From the NCBI RefSeq assembly GCF_000296775.1, contig NZ_AJLE01000007.1, positions 48,815 to 112,814 on the forward strand: a stretch of 64,000 nucleotides of DNA. The letters run 5' to 3'. Position numbers and translations under genes: made by a program. This stretch comes from Sulfurovum sp. AR. GTDB lineage: Bacteria; Campylobacterota; Campylobacteria; Campylobacterales; Sulfurovaceae. The notes under the pieces are model-generated. The model searched no databases. It had not been told where the DNA came from and saw nothing but the letters and a program-made list of their open reading frames with translations. Shown piece by piece: positions 1 to 8,226 of the stretch; the first letter of the stretch is position 1; the number at the start of each line of letters is the position of its first letter.

Positions 1-672
1 GTCACGACCTTTATCAGGCTTTATCATGAGGTACATAGACGCTGCCTGGAGGGTAGGAAAAACCTTGTGATCGTTGGTGGGACCAGTTTTTACCTCAAAA
101 TGCTCATAGAAGGTATCAGTGAATTACCCAACATTTCAAATGAGACCGATGCAAAAACCAAAATATATTTACAAGATTTACAAAAGAGCTATATGTGGCT
201 TCATGGGTTAGATACACAGTACATGTCAAAGATCGAGCCCAATGATCCCTACCGTATAGAAAAAGCATTGAACATCTATTTGGAAACCGGCCTGACCCCC
301 ACACAATATTTTAAACAATTTCCACCGCAACCTACTGTAACTGAACCACTTCCTATCTATCAGATAGAGATTGAAAGAGAAAAACTTCGTGAACGTATCG
401 CCTTGCGTACTAAAATAATGATCAATGATGGTTTGATTGATGAGATATGTACACTGGAGAAGAAGTATACACGCTCACCCAACTGTATGAAATCTATAGG
501 GATCAAAGAGACATTGGCTTACCTGGACGGGATCTATGACAAAAAAATGCTTAGTGAAAAAATCACTACCAATACTGCACGATTGGCTAAACGCCAGACA
601 ACGTTTAATAACTCTCAGTTTGATAACGTGATAAAAGGGGATGTAAAAATGTTGGAAAAATTGTTATTGTAA
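1..672 (+). CDS. miaA: tRNA dimethylallyltransferase, 5' truncated by window edge
   Basis: The reading frame is open from base 1 and enters the window in progress, so about a quarter of the N-terminus, including the P-loop, is missing. It transfers a dimethylallyl group to A37 of tRNAs that read UNN codons. Visible hallmarks are the VGGTSFYLK stretch, the IEPNDPYRIEKAL segment followed by LETG (dimethylallyltransferase core), and the C-terminal LAKRQTTF motif that precedes the tRNA-contact region. The 223 visible residues fit a family length of about 300. It is convergent with nuoN and separated from it by 61 bases. The GTG at base 67 is an internal codon and not the true start. Confidence 0.93.
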   Translation, partial: VTTFIRLYHEVHRRCLEGRKNLVIVGGTSFYLKMLIEGISELPNISNETDAKTKIYLQDLQKSYMWLHGLDTQYMSKIEPNDPYRIEKALNIYLETGLTPTQYFKQFPPQPTVTEPLPIYQIEIEREKLRERIALRTKIMINDGLIDEICTLEKKYTRSPNCMKSIGIKETLAYLDGIYDKKMLSEKITTNTARLAKRQTTFNNSQFDNVIKGDVKMLEKLLL

Positions 673-673
673 G

Positions 674-723
674 AGAAAAGGTCGGAACATCAACCTTTCT
701 ACACGCTCAGCGCTCAACGCTGA
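674..723. terminator. possible terminator hairpins between miaA and nuoN
   Basis: Two inverted repeats lie in the gap between these convergent genes. The first pairs 674-682 with 693-700 around a 10-base loop, with one bulged A. The second is TCAGCG/CGCTGA at 707-723 with loop CTCAA. Neither has a clear T tract, so termination is an inference from position. Confidence 0.35.
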
Positions 724-733
724 ACGCTAAATC

Positions 734-2224
734 TTAGTACCCGCTGGCACTGATCATATAATAGATATATGATACAAGCGGCTGTACATAGAAAATGGCT
801 GCAACAGTTGCAACAGTCGCGAAACCGACCATGGCCATCAATGGTTTAGAGATGTTATAGTAGACTACATCCACATCTTTTACCGGATCTTTCAAGAACA
901 TATACACCACAAGTTTCATATAGTAATATGCAGCGATCGCTGAGTTAAGCCCCATGATGATCGCTAACCAGATATAACCAGCATTTACCGCTGCCTGCAT
1001 CACATAGACTTTACCCCAAAACACTGAGAATGGAGGTACACCCGCAAGCGAGAACATAAAGAGTCCCATGATAACTGCACCCATCGGCATGATCTGGATC
1101 AGACCTGCAAACTTTTCATACGGATGGTCATAACGTGAATCAAATCTTCTCTTTTTATGACGTGAGATCCACAACATTGAGAATGCACCAAGGTTTGTAA
1201 ACATAAAGAGTGCATAGTATAAGAATATTGCTGTGTTACCCTCTGTGGTATCTAGAGCCAATGCTGCGATGATAAAACCTGCATGAGATATAGATGAGTA
1301 TGCAAGCATACGCTTGACATCATTTTGTACCAATGCCATGATATTTGAAAGTGTCATCGTAAGTACTGCAATGATAAGGATCGTCCATCTTACCCATTCG
1401 ATACCAAGATCAATATACATACCAAAGAGTCTGATACTCACTACAAACGCAGCAATTTTAGGTACCACTGACATATATCCAGCCAACGCTGCAGATGCCC
1501 CTTCATAAACATCCGGTACCCATGTATGGAACGGGAAGAGAGAAAGTTTGAAAGCAAAAGCAACAAGTAACAATACGGATGAACCAAATACAGCGATCAT
1601 TAATCCTGTTTCATTCAAGCGCGTCGCCATAACCTCTGCCACTTTATAAAGTTCTACTGAACCTGTGAGTGCATAAACAACCGCTGAACCCATAGCAAAG
1701 AATCCTGCTGCCAGTGCACCCATAGTAAAATACTTCACTGCAGCTTCATACGAGTTCGCTCTGTTATGCAATGCGATCAGTGTATAGAGTGCAAGCGATG
1801 CTGTCTCAAGTCCAACAAAGATAAGGATTAAATTGTCTGTCGCTACCATGAACTGGAATCCTGCGATCATAAATAAGAAAAGTGCAAAGAATTCAGGATA
1901 AGAATACTCATGGAATCTTTTGGATGTCAATGCTAATGGTATGAATATCATTGAACCACCAATGATCATCAGCTGAGATACAATAGATATACCATCAATC
2001 AACATCACATCAAAGAATCCGCGTTCATTGACATTGAGTCCCAATACAGAACCAAAATCAACGAATAGTACCAAGATCGTTAACATGACATACAATGATT
2101 TATGTAATTTTCCATTAAGAAGATCAATGATCAAAATAATCAAACCACCAGCAATCGCTATAAGCATAGGTGCTAGTGTAATAAGGTTCAGGCTTTCTAA
2201 ACTCACATTAATTGGCTCTAACAT
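734..2224 (-). CDS. nuoN: NADH-quinone oxidoreductase (complex I) subunit N
   Basis: This is a membrane-arm proton-channel subunit of complex I and a member of the Mrp-antiporter-like family with NuoL and NuoM. The 496-residue product is almost entirely hydrophobic helices. It contains the conserved lysine-bearing LSLFPFHTWVPDVYEG stretch and a later LAYSSISHAGF segment typical of the proton-conducting helices. It is the last gene of the nuo cluster. Its ATG overlaps the nuoM stop as TAATG, which indicates translational coupling. Length and order match other Campylobacterota. Confidence 0.97.
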   Translation of the reverse strand: MLEPINVSLESLNLITLAPMLIAIAGGLIILIIDLLNGKLHKSLYVMLTILVLFVDFGSVLGLNVNERGFFDVMLIDGISIVSQLMIIGGSMIFIPLALTSKRFHEYSYPEFFALFLFMIAGFQFMVATDNLILIFVGLETASLALYTLIALHNRANSYEAAVKYFTMGALAAGFFAMGSAVVYALTGSVELYKVAEVMATRLNETGLMIAVFGSSVLLLVAFAFKLSLFPFHTWVPDVYEGASAALAGYMSVVPKIAAFVVSIRLFGMYIDLGIEWVRWTILIIAVLTMTLSNIMALVQNDVKRMLAYSSISHAGFIIAALALDTTEGNTAIFLYYALFMFTNLGAFSMLWISRHKKRRFDSRYDHPYEKFAGLIQIMPMGAVIMGLFMFSLAGVPPFSVFWGKVYVMQAAVNAGYIWLAIIMGLNSAIAAYYYMKLVVYMFLKDPVKDVDVVYYNISKPLMAMVGFATVATVAAIFYVQPLVSYIYYMISASGY

Positions 2225-3750
2225 TAGTTTGCCTCCTTACTTGATTTTGCAACACTTATCATATCTTTTGCCTCTTGTGTAATTGCTTTTTCATCCATAA
2301 AGCTTAACAATGCTTTTACAGAGTTGTCTATCGGTTCAAGTACTGGTTTAGGATATACCCCTAACCAAATGACTATTGCTACCAATGGGATAAGTGACCA
2401 TGTTTCTCTACCATTGAGATCTTTGAGTTTTTTGTTCTCTTCATTATTCAATGGACCAAAGAAAGTACGTTTCATGACTCTTAGCATATAAACGGCACCT
2501 AATATAATAGAGGTTCCTGCCAAAATAGTCATTATTGGTGATACTTGGTAGAAACCAAGAAGTACAAGGAACTCACCGACAAAACCGATAGTCAACGGTA
2601 GTCCGACCGATGCCATCAGCATGATCCCGAATATCACCGCAAACTTAGGCATCACGGATGCTATACCACCAAATTCAGACATTAACTTGGTATGTCTTCT
2701 ATCATAGATCATACCCACAAGCATAAAGAGTGCACCCGACACGATACCATGAGACAACATTTGGAATACTGAACCTGACAAACCTTCTGCATTCATTGCA
2801 AAAAGACCAAGCATAATAATACCCATGTGTGATACTGAAGAGTATGCAATCACTTGCTTCATATCTTTTTGCGCATAAGCGATCATTGCTGTATAGATAA
2901 TCATAATAAGTGATAACACTGCAATCGGTGTGATAGCCAAGACAGAGGCATCCGGGAACATTGGAAGCGAGAACCTTACAAATCCATAGGTACCCATTTT
3001 AAGAAGTACCGCAGCAAGAATAACCGAACCGATCGTAGGTGCCTGCCCGTGTGCATAAGGGATCCATGTGTGGAACGGGAACATCGGTACTTTGATCGCA
3101 AATCCGATAAAGAATGCGGCAAACAACCATAACTGGTAATTCACAGGTAAAACCAATGCATACCAATCTGTAATGGCAAAACTCCATACTCCTGTAAGGT
3201 TATGGTAAATGTATGCGACAAACAACATACCTACAAGCATGATAAGTGAACCCATGAATGTATAAAGGAAGAATTTGATCGCCGCATAGACTCTTAATGG
3301 TCCACCCCACGCACCAACGATATAAAGCATCGGTACAAGAGAAAGCTCCCAGAATAAATAGAAGATGATCGCATCAAGTGCAACAAATACACCTACCATT
3401 GTCATCTCTAGGAAAAGAAGTGTTACGATCATATTTTTGATATTTTTTGTTTCACCCATACTTGCCATACCGATCAGTGTCATCAATGTTGTCATAAGAA
3501 TAATGAACAATGAGATACCATCAGCACCAAGATAATAGGAGATACCCATATCAGGGATCAACGGGATCATCTCTACAAACTGCATACCTGCGTTTGATGT
3601 ATCAAAACTAAACCATAACCATAAAGAAAGCAAAAATTCAATTGCAGCTACAGTAATACCATAGGTTCTTGCACTCTCTTTATCTACTATAAACCCAAGC
3701 AATCCTGCAACTGCCGGGAAGAAGACCAATATACTTAAAATATTTTCCAT
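2224..3750 (-). CDS. nuoM: NADH-quinone oxidoreductase (complex I) subunit M
   Basis: This 508-residue antiporter-like membrane subunit carries one of the four proton channels of complex I. Family marks are the IKVPMFPFHTWIPYAHGQAP stretch, the ILAAVLLKMGTYG helix and the VIAYSSVSHMG segment, with about 14 predicted helices. It lies between nuoL (9-base gap) and nuoN (4-base overlap). The upstream AAGGGG forms a good ribosome binding site. Confidence 0.97.
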   Translation of the reverse strand: MENILSILVFFPAVAGLLGFIVDKESARTYGITVAAIEFLLSLWLWFSFDTSNAGMQFVEMIPLIPDMGISYYLGADGISLFIILMTTLMTLIGMASMGETKNIKNMIVTLLFLEMTMVGVFVALDAIIFYLFWELSLVPMLYIVGAWGGPLRVYAAIKFFLYTFMGSLIMLVGMLFVAYIYHNLTGVWSFAITDWYALVLPVNYQLWLFAAFFIGFAIKVPMFPFHTWIPYAHGQAPTIGSVILAAVLLKMGTYGFVRFSLPMFPDASVLAITPIAVLSLIMIIYTAMIAYAQKDMKQVIAYSSVSHMGIIMLGLFAMNAEGLSGSVFQMLSHGIVSGALFMLVGMIYDRRHTKLMSEFGGIASVMPKFAVIFGIMLMASVGLPLTIGFVGEFLVLLGFYQVSPIMTILAGTSIILGAVYMLRVMKRTFFGPLNNEENKKLKDLNGRETWSLIPLVAIVIWLGVYPKPVLEPIDNSVKALLSFMDEKAITQEAKDMISVAKSSKEAN

Positions 3751-3759
3751 TTTTACCCC

Positions 3760-5679
3760 TTAACCTATCATCGCTGAAATCGCAGCGATTACCAATAACA
3801 GTACAGCACCAACAGCCATCCAGTTTAGATAGTTTGAAAGGTTACCTGTTTGCATACTTCTTGTTTTATCACCAGAACCGTAAAGGAACTTCGCAATGTT
3901 GTCTACAGTTGCATCTACTATTTTCAGATCCACCTGTGTCCAGAATTTCTCAGAGATCATCATATATGGTTTAGTGATGAACTCTTCATAGAATTTAGGC
4001 ACATAATATTGGTTAGCAAGTAGTTTATAGAAGAAACCGTTCTCAACTTTCTCACTTCTTTCCCAAGCATTCTCACCTGTTCTTGCATATCTATAGTACG
4101 CATACGCGATACCTGAAATTGCGAAAAAGATAACAATCAGCCCTAAATAGGTTGCCAGGTGGTGTGTATGCTCAGACATTTCATACTGTACACTGTTTCC
4201 TATCTCATAGATAAATGCTTTGTATTGTCCCATAAACCAACCGGTGATGATAGCCAATACTGCAAGAGGTGACATTGCTACGAGTACAAACTTATACATT
4301 TCATGTGGATGGAATCCTAACGGCGTATGGCGGTCTTCACCATGGAACGATAGGAATATTTGTCTAAATGAATAGAATGCTGTCATACCAGCTGTGATGA
4401 CCAACATAGCCCATAAAACATAGGTATGTTCGTTAAATGCTGTCTCAATAATCGCATCTTTGGACCAGAATCCTGCAAGTGGCGGTAGACCAGCAAGTGC
4501 AATCGAAGCGATGGTCATGTAGATCCATGTCCCTCTCATCTTCTTTCTTAGTGCACCCATCTTAAAGAGATCTAGTTCATCATGCATTGCATGCATTACG
4601 TTACCTCCACCAAGGAAGAGGAGTGCTTTAAAGAATGCGTGCGCTGCTAGGTGGAACATTGCGATCCAGTACGCACCAAGTCCTGCTGCTGCAAACATAT
4701 ACCCTAACTGTGAAAGTGTAGAGTATGCAATAATTCTTTTCAGGTCACGTTCAACCAATGCCATAGAGGCTGCGTAGAATGCAACAAAGGTACCAAGGGA
4801 TGCAATGAAGAAACTCACCCCTGCAACTTCTTCCATACTGTACAGAGGGTTAGATCTAATAACCAGGAAAACCCCTGCTGTTACCATTGTTGCTGCGTGG
4901 ATCAATGCAGAAACAGGAGTAGGACCTTCCATTGCATCTGTTAGCCATGTGTGAAGCGGGAATTGTGCTGATTTACCCATCGCACCGATAAAGAGTGCGA
5001 TCGCAGCCGTTACTAACACTGTTTCACCAAGATATGGAAGTTGTGCAAATACTTCATCATACTGCAAAGAACCCGTGTTCCAATAAAGGATAAAGATACC
5101 GACCAACATACCAAGGTCAGCGATACGGTTCATAATAAATGCTTCATTTGCTGCCCATGAAGGGGAAATAGAAGGATTGTCTTCTCTTGCCTGGTCCGGC
5201 TTATGGTACCAGAAACCAACCAGTAGCCATGAACAGACACCAACACCTTCCCAACCTATAAACAGACCGGCAAAGTTATCTGACATTACAAGTATCATCA
5301 TAGAGAATACAAAGGCAGAGAGGTATGAGAAGAATCTGTTGAAACTCTTATCATGGTCCATATAACCAATCGCATAGATATGTACTACAGTAGAAACCAA
5401 AGTCACCACTGTCATCATCGTTACCGAGATCTGATCAACCACAAAACCAAACGGTATGTTAAGATCTCCTGCATTGATCCAATCCATCATCGTTACATGT
5501 ACAACTGTACCTGTCGTGTAAAGATTGTATGCCAAGGTTGCAGAAGCAACGAATGCTACACCTATAAGTATAGAACCAACAATACCTACAAATATTTTTC
5601 TTTCACTCATACCAAATAAAGCTGCAAAAAGAGAACTTACAAATGGTGCAAAAAGTGCTACATATACTAAATTTTCCAT
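3760..5679 (-). CDS. nuoL: NADH-quinone oxidoreductase (complex I) subunit L
   Basis: This 639-residue distal membrane-arm subunit forms a proton channel and carries the long lateral helix. Hallmarks are GWEGVGVCSWLLVGFW, the SAQFPLHTWLTDAMEGPTPVSALIHAATMV region with its conserved Lys and His, and LKRIIAYSTLSQLGYM. The C-terminal region ends in a single hydrophobic helix that anchors the lateral arm. It is transcribed between nuoK and nuoM with gaps of only 2 and 9 bases. Confidence 0.97.
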   Translation of the reverse strand: MENLVYVALFAPFVSSLFAALFGMSERKIFVGIVGSILIGVAFVASATLAYNLYTTGTVVHVTMMDWINAGDLNIPFGFVVDQISVTMMTVVTLVSTVVHIYAIGYMDHDKSFNRFFSYLSAFVFSMMILVMSDNFAGLFIGWEGVGVCSWLLVGFWYHKPDQAREDNPSISPSWAANEAFIMNRIADLGMLVGIFILYWNTGSLQYDEVFAQLPYLGETVLVTAAIALFIGAMGKSAQFPLHTWLTDAMEGPTPVSALIHAATMVTAGVFLVIRSNPLYSMEEVAGVSFFIASLGTFVAFYAASMALVERDLKRIIAYSTLSQLGYMFAAAGLGAYWIAMFHLAAHAFFKALLFLGGGNVMHAMHDELDLFKMGALRKKMRGTWIYMTIASIALAGLPPLAGFWSKDAIIETAFNEHTYVLWAMLVITAGMTAFYSFRQIFLSFHGEDRHTPLGFHPHEMYKFVLVAMSPLAVLAIITGWFMGQYKAFIYEIGNSVQYEMSEHTHHLATYLGLIVIFFAISGIAYAYYRYARTGENAWERSEKVENGFFYKLLANQYYVPKFYEEFITKPYMMISEKFWTQVDLKIVDATVDNIAKFLYGSGDKTRSMQTGNLSNYLNWMAVGAVLLLVIAAISAMIG

Positions 5680-5681
5680 TA

Positions 5682-5987
5682 TTATCCTCTCATACTTGCA
5701 AGGTCGTCAAGATCAAGACTTCCCTGTTTTTTATACAACACGATCAATATACCCAGACCCACTGCCACTTCACTCGCTGCAATCGCAATGATAAAGAATG
5801 CAAACATTTGACCTGTCAGATCATTGTAATAGTGTGAAATCGCTGCAAAGGCTATATTGACTGCATTCAGCATTACTTCTGTTGCGAAGAAAAGCATTAA
5901 AAGGTTTCTTCTTCTAAGTACACCGACCAATCCTATAGAGAAGAGTATCGCAGATACGATCAAATAGTGAGAAAGACCTATCATCAT
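5682..5987 (-). CDS. nuoK: NADH-quinone oxidoreductase (complex I) subunit K
   Basis: This is a 101-residue membrane subunit with three helices. It contains the conserved FFATEVMLNAVNIAF stretch, including the glutamate that belongs to the central hydrophilic axis of the membrane arm. The length is typical for the family. Its start overlaps the nuoJ stop by 4 bases, and nuoL follows after 2 bases. Confidence 0.97.
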   Translation of the reverse strand: MMIGLSHYLIVSAILFSIGLVGVLRRRNLLMLFFATEVMLNAVNIAFAAISHYYNDLTGQMFAFFIIAIAASEVAVGLGILIVLYKKQGSLDLDDLASMRG

Positions 5988-6547
5988 TTTTCATCCTTTA
6001 CTATCATAATTTCATCATCTGCACCCATATCTTCAGTGAGACTCACATCCATTTTCTTACCAGCAAGTATAATTCCAGCGATCATTGCTACGAGCAACAT
6101 GAGTGCTGCTACTTCAAACGGTACAAGATACTTTGTAAAGAGCACGATTCCAACATCTTGTGCATTACCTACACCTTCATGCATTGGGTAAAGTGCCTGG
6201 ATATTCTCGCTGAAGATCGGTGCTGCGAACATCAGTACCAATACCAATGCTGAGAGTCCGCCAAGCAAGAAGACTAAAGCATTGTTTGTATTTTTCTCTT
6301 TGATATCTCTTGTTGCATCAAAGAACATCATCGCAAAGGCATAAAGGGCCATGACAGCCCCAACATAAACAACAAGTTGAACGACACCAAGGAAGTCTGC
6401 ACCCAAAATGAAAAAGAATCCAGAGATAAGTACCATGCCTGCTGCGAGAGATGTCATCGCATAAAGTATGTTTTTACTCATCACTGTGATCAAGAAAAGT
6501 CCTATTATTAAAGCCGAAAATAGGTAAAAGGCTACGATTTCATACAT
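5984..6547 (-). CDS. nuoJ: NADH-quinone oxidoreductase (complex I) subunit J
   Basis: This 187-residue membrane subunit has five predicted helices. The conserved QLVVYVGAVMALYAFAMM segment contains the pi-bulge helix that couples quinone chemistry to pumping. The C-terminal tail is short and acidic. It sits between nuoI and nuoK and overlaps nuoK by 4 bases. Confidence 0.96.
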   Translation of the reverse strand: MYEIVAFYLFSALIIGLFLITVMSKNILYAMTSLAAGMVLISGFFFILGADFLGVVQLVVYVGAVMALYAFAMMFFDATRDIKEKNTNNALVFLLGGLSALVLVLMFAAPIFSENIQALYPMHEGVGNAQDVGIVLFTKYLVPFEVAALMLLVAMIAGIILAGKKMDVSLTEDMGADDEIMIVKDEK

Positions 6548-6557
6548 TCTACTCTCC

Positions 6558-7181
6558 CTAATATGCTAGTGGTGTTTTTTTAATGTTTTCATCTGCATTT
6601 GGAGATATTGCACCAAATCCGTCATACTCTTGCTGTAAGTTCAGTTTGTCAAGAGGTGTTAACATATCTTCAAAAAGAGAGAATCCAGCCCTTTGCTCTG
6701 CAGCGTTCTCATAACGCGGTCCGTGAACAATAGCAAGTTCCGGACAAACCTCTGCACAATACCCACAGAAGATACAACGACCGAAGTTAATGGTATATTC
6801 ACTCACTTCTTTACGTTGGTTTTCATCATATCTTGTATCCATAGAGATACAATTCGAGATACATATCTTTTCGCAAAGACCACAACCGATACATCTGTAG
6901 TTACCTGATTCAAGTAATCTAAGCATGTCATGGATCGCTCTGTATCTCGGAGAGATTGGCATTTTTTCAAATGGGTACTTGACTGTATGCATATCTCCTT
7001 TAAACAGTGCTTTAAACATTGATCTCATTGTAACCCATAACCCTACAAAAAGCTCACCTTTCACGGTTCTTTTCGCCACTTGCGAGAACTGTTCCATCGC
7101 TGTTTCGGGTTTACGCCCTACATCAACTGTCATGTAGTTCTGCGTGCCTACATTTCTGTTTTTAAATTGTTCTAAACTCAT
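6558..7181 (-). CDS. nuoI: NADH-quinone oxidoreductase (complex I) subunit I, 2x[4Fe-4S]
   Basis: This is the ferredoxin-like subunit that carries clusters N6a and N6b and passes electrons toward the NuoB cluster. The 207-residue product has two complete CxxCxxCxxxC motifs, CIGCGLCEKIC and CIFCGYCAEVC, about 40 residues apart. It has an amphipathic N-terminus and a C-terminal extension of about 40 residues. It lies between nuoH and nuoJ. Confidence 0.97.
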   Translation of the reverse strand: MSLEQFKNRNVGTQNYMTVDVGRKPETAMEQFSQVAKRTVKGELFVGLWVTMRSMFKALFKGDMHTVKYPFEKMPISPRYRAIHDMLRLLESGNYRCIGCGLCEKICISNCISMDTRYDENQRKEVSEYTINFGRCIFCGYCAEVCPELAIVHGPRYENAAEQRAGFSLFEDMLTPLDKLNLQQEYDGFGAISPNADENIKKTPLAY

Positions 7182-7190
7182 ACCTACTCC

Positions 7191-8225
7191 TTATACCATT
7201 ACCACGATAGCAGTGATCAAGATATTGATGACTGCGATTGGCATTAATACTTTCCAACAAAGCCACATTAACTGATCTGGTCTAATATGTGGCCATGATG
7301 CTCTTACCCATAACATCAAGAAGAAGAAAAATGCAATTTTAAGGATAATAAACAACCATCCGAAGGCACCTGCTGCATCAAATCCACCTAAGAATACGAT
7401 CGATGCAATAATAGCAACGGTGATCATGTTCGCATACTCACCGATAAAGAACATACCCCATCTCATACCAGAATACTCGGTTGCATAACCAGAAACAACT
7501 TCTGCTTCATGCTCAAGAAGGTCGAATGGTGTTCTGTTCGTCTCTGCGAATCCTGCAATGAGGAACAGTACAAACGCTACTGGTTGTTGCCAGATCAGCC
7601 ATGAACCGATACCACCAGCTTGTGCTTCATTAAAGTCCACAAATGACAGTGAGCCCACTAACATGATCGGTGCCAAGATAGAAAGCCCTGTGACTACTTC
7701 ATAAGATAAAAACTGAATCGCTGTTCTCGCTGATCCTATAATACCCCATTTATTTGCCTGTGACATACCTGCCAAAAGCGGTCCGTAAAGTCCTGCTGCC
7801 ATCATACCAAGTACAAACAACACACCGATGTTCAAATCAGATGCAATAGAGGGTACAAAGGTACCACCAAGCAAAGGAATAAACTCAGGAATTGTAAAGT
7901 CTGGAAAAACCGGTACAGCAGAGAGAGCAATAAATGCTGTTGCTGCTGTAATCACAGGTGCAATCATAAAGATGAATTTGTTCGCATTCTGCGGGATGAT
8001 ATCCTCTTTTGTGAAGAGTTTAATACCATCTGCCGCAATTTGTAGTAAACCATACGGTCCTACGTGCATCGGCCCAAGACGTCTTTGCATAAATGCAAGC
8101 ACTTTTCTTTCTATGTATGTACCAAAACCTGCAATTGCTGAAATCACTGCCAAAATAATAATGGCCTTAATGATCACACCTAATGCAGTAACTTCTGGTA
8201 AGTTTTCTATAAGTGTTGTTTCCAT
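7191..8225 (-). CDS. nuoH: NADH-quinone oxidoreductase (complex I) subunit H
   Basis: This 344-residue membrane subunit helps form the quinone-binding chamber. It shows the RRLGPMHVGPYGLLQIAADG stretch and the acidic loop containing EHEAEVVSGYATEYSGM, both characteristic of NuoH. About eight helices are predicted. The start is separated from the nuoG stop by a single base, so translation is probably coupled. Confidence 0.97.
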   Translation of the reverse strand: METTLIENLPEVTALGVIIKAIIILAVISAIAGFGTYIERKVLAFMQRRLGPMHVGPYGLLQIAADGIKLFTKEDIIPQNANKFIFMIAPVITAATAFIALSAVPVFPDFTIPEFIPLLGGTFVPSIASDLNIGVLFVLGMMAAGLYGPLLAGMSQANKWGIIGSARTAIQFLSYEVVTGLSILAPIMLVGSLSFVDFNEAQAGGIGSWLIWQQPVAFVLFLIAGFAETNRTPFDLLEHEAEVVSGYATEYSGMRWGMFFIGEYANMITVAIIASIVFLGGFDAAGAFGWLFIILKIAFFFFLMLWVRASWPHIRPDQLMWLCWKVLMPIAVINILITAIVVMV

Positions 8226-8226
8226 A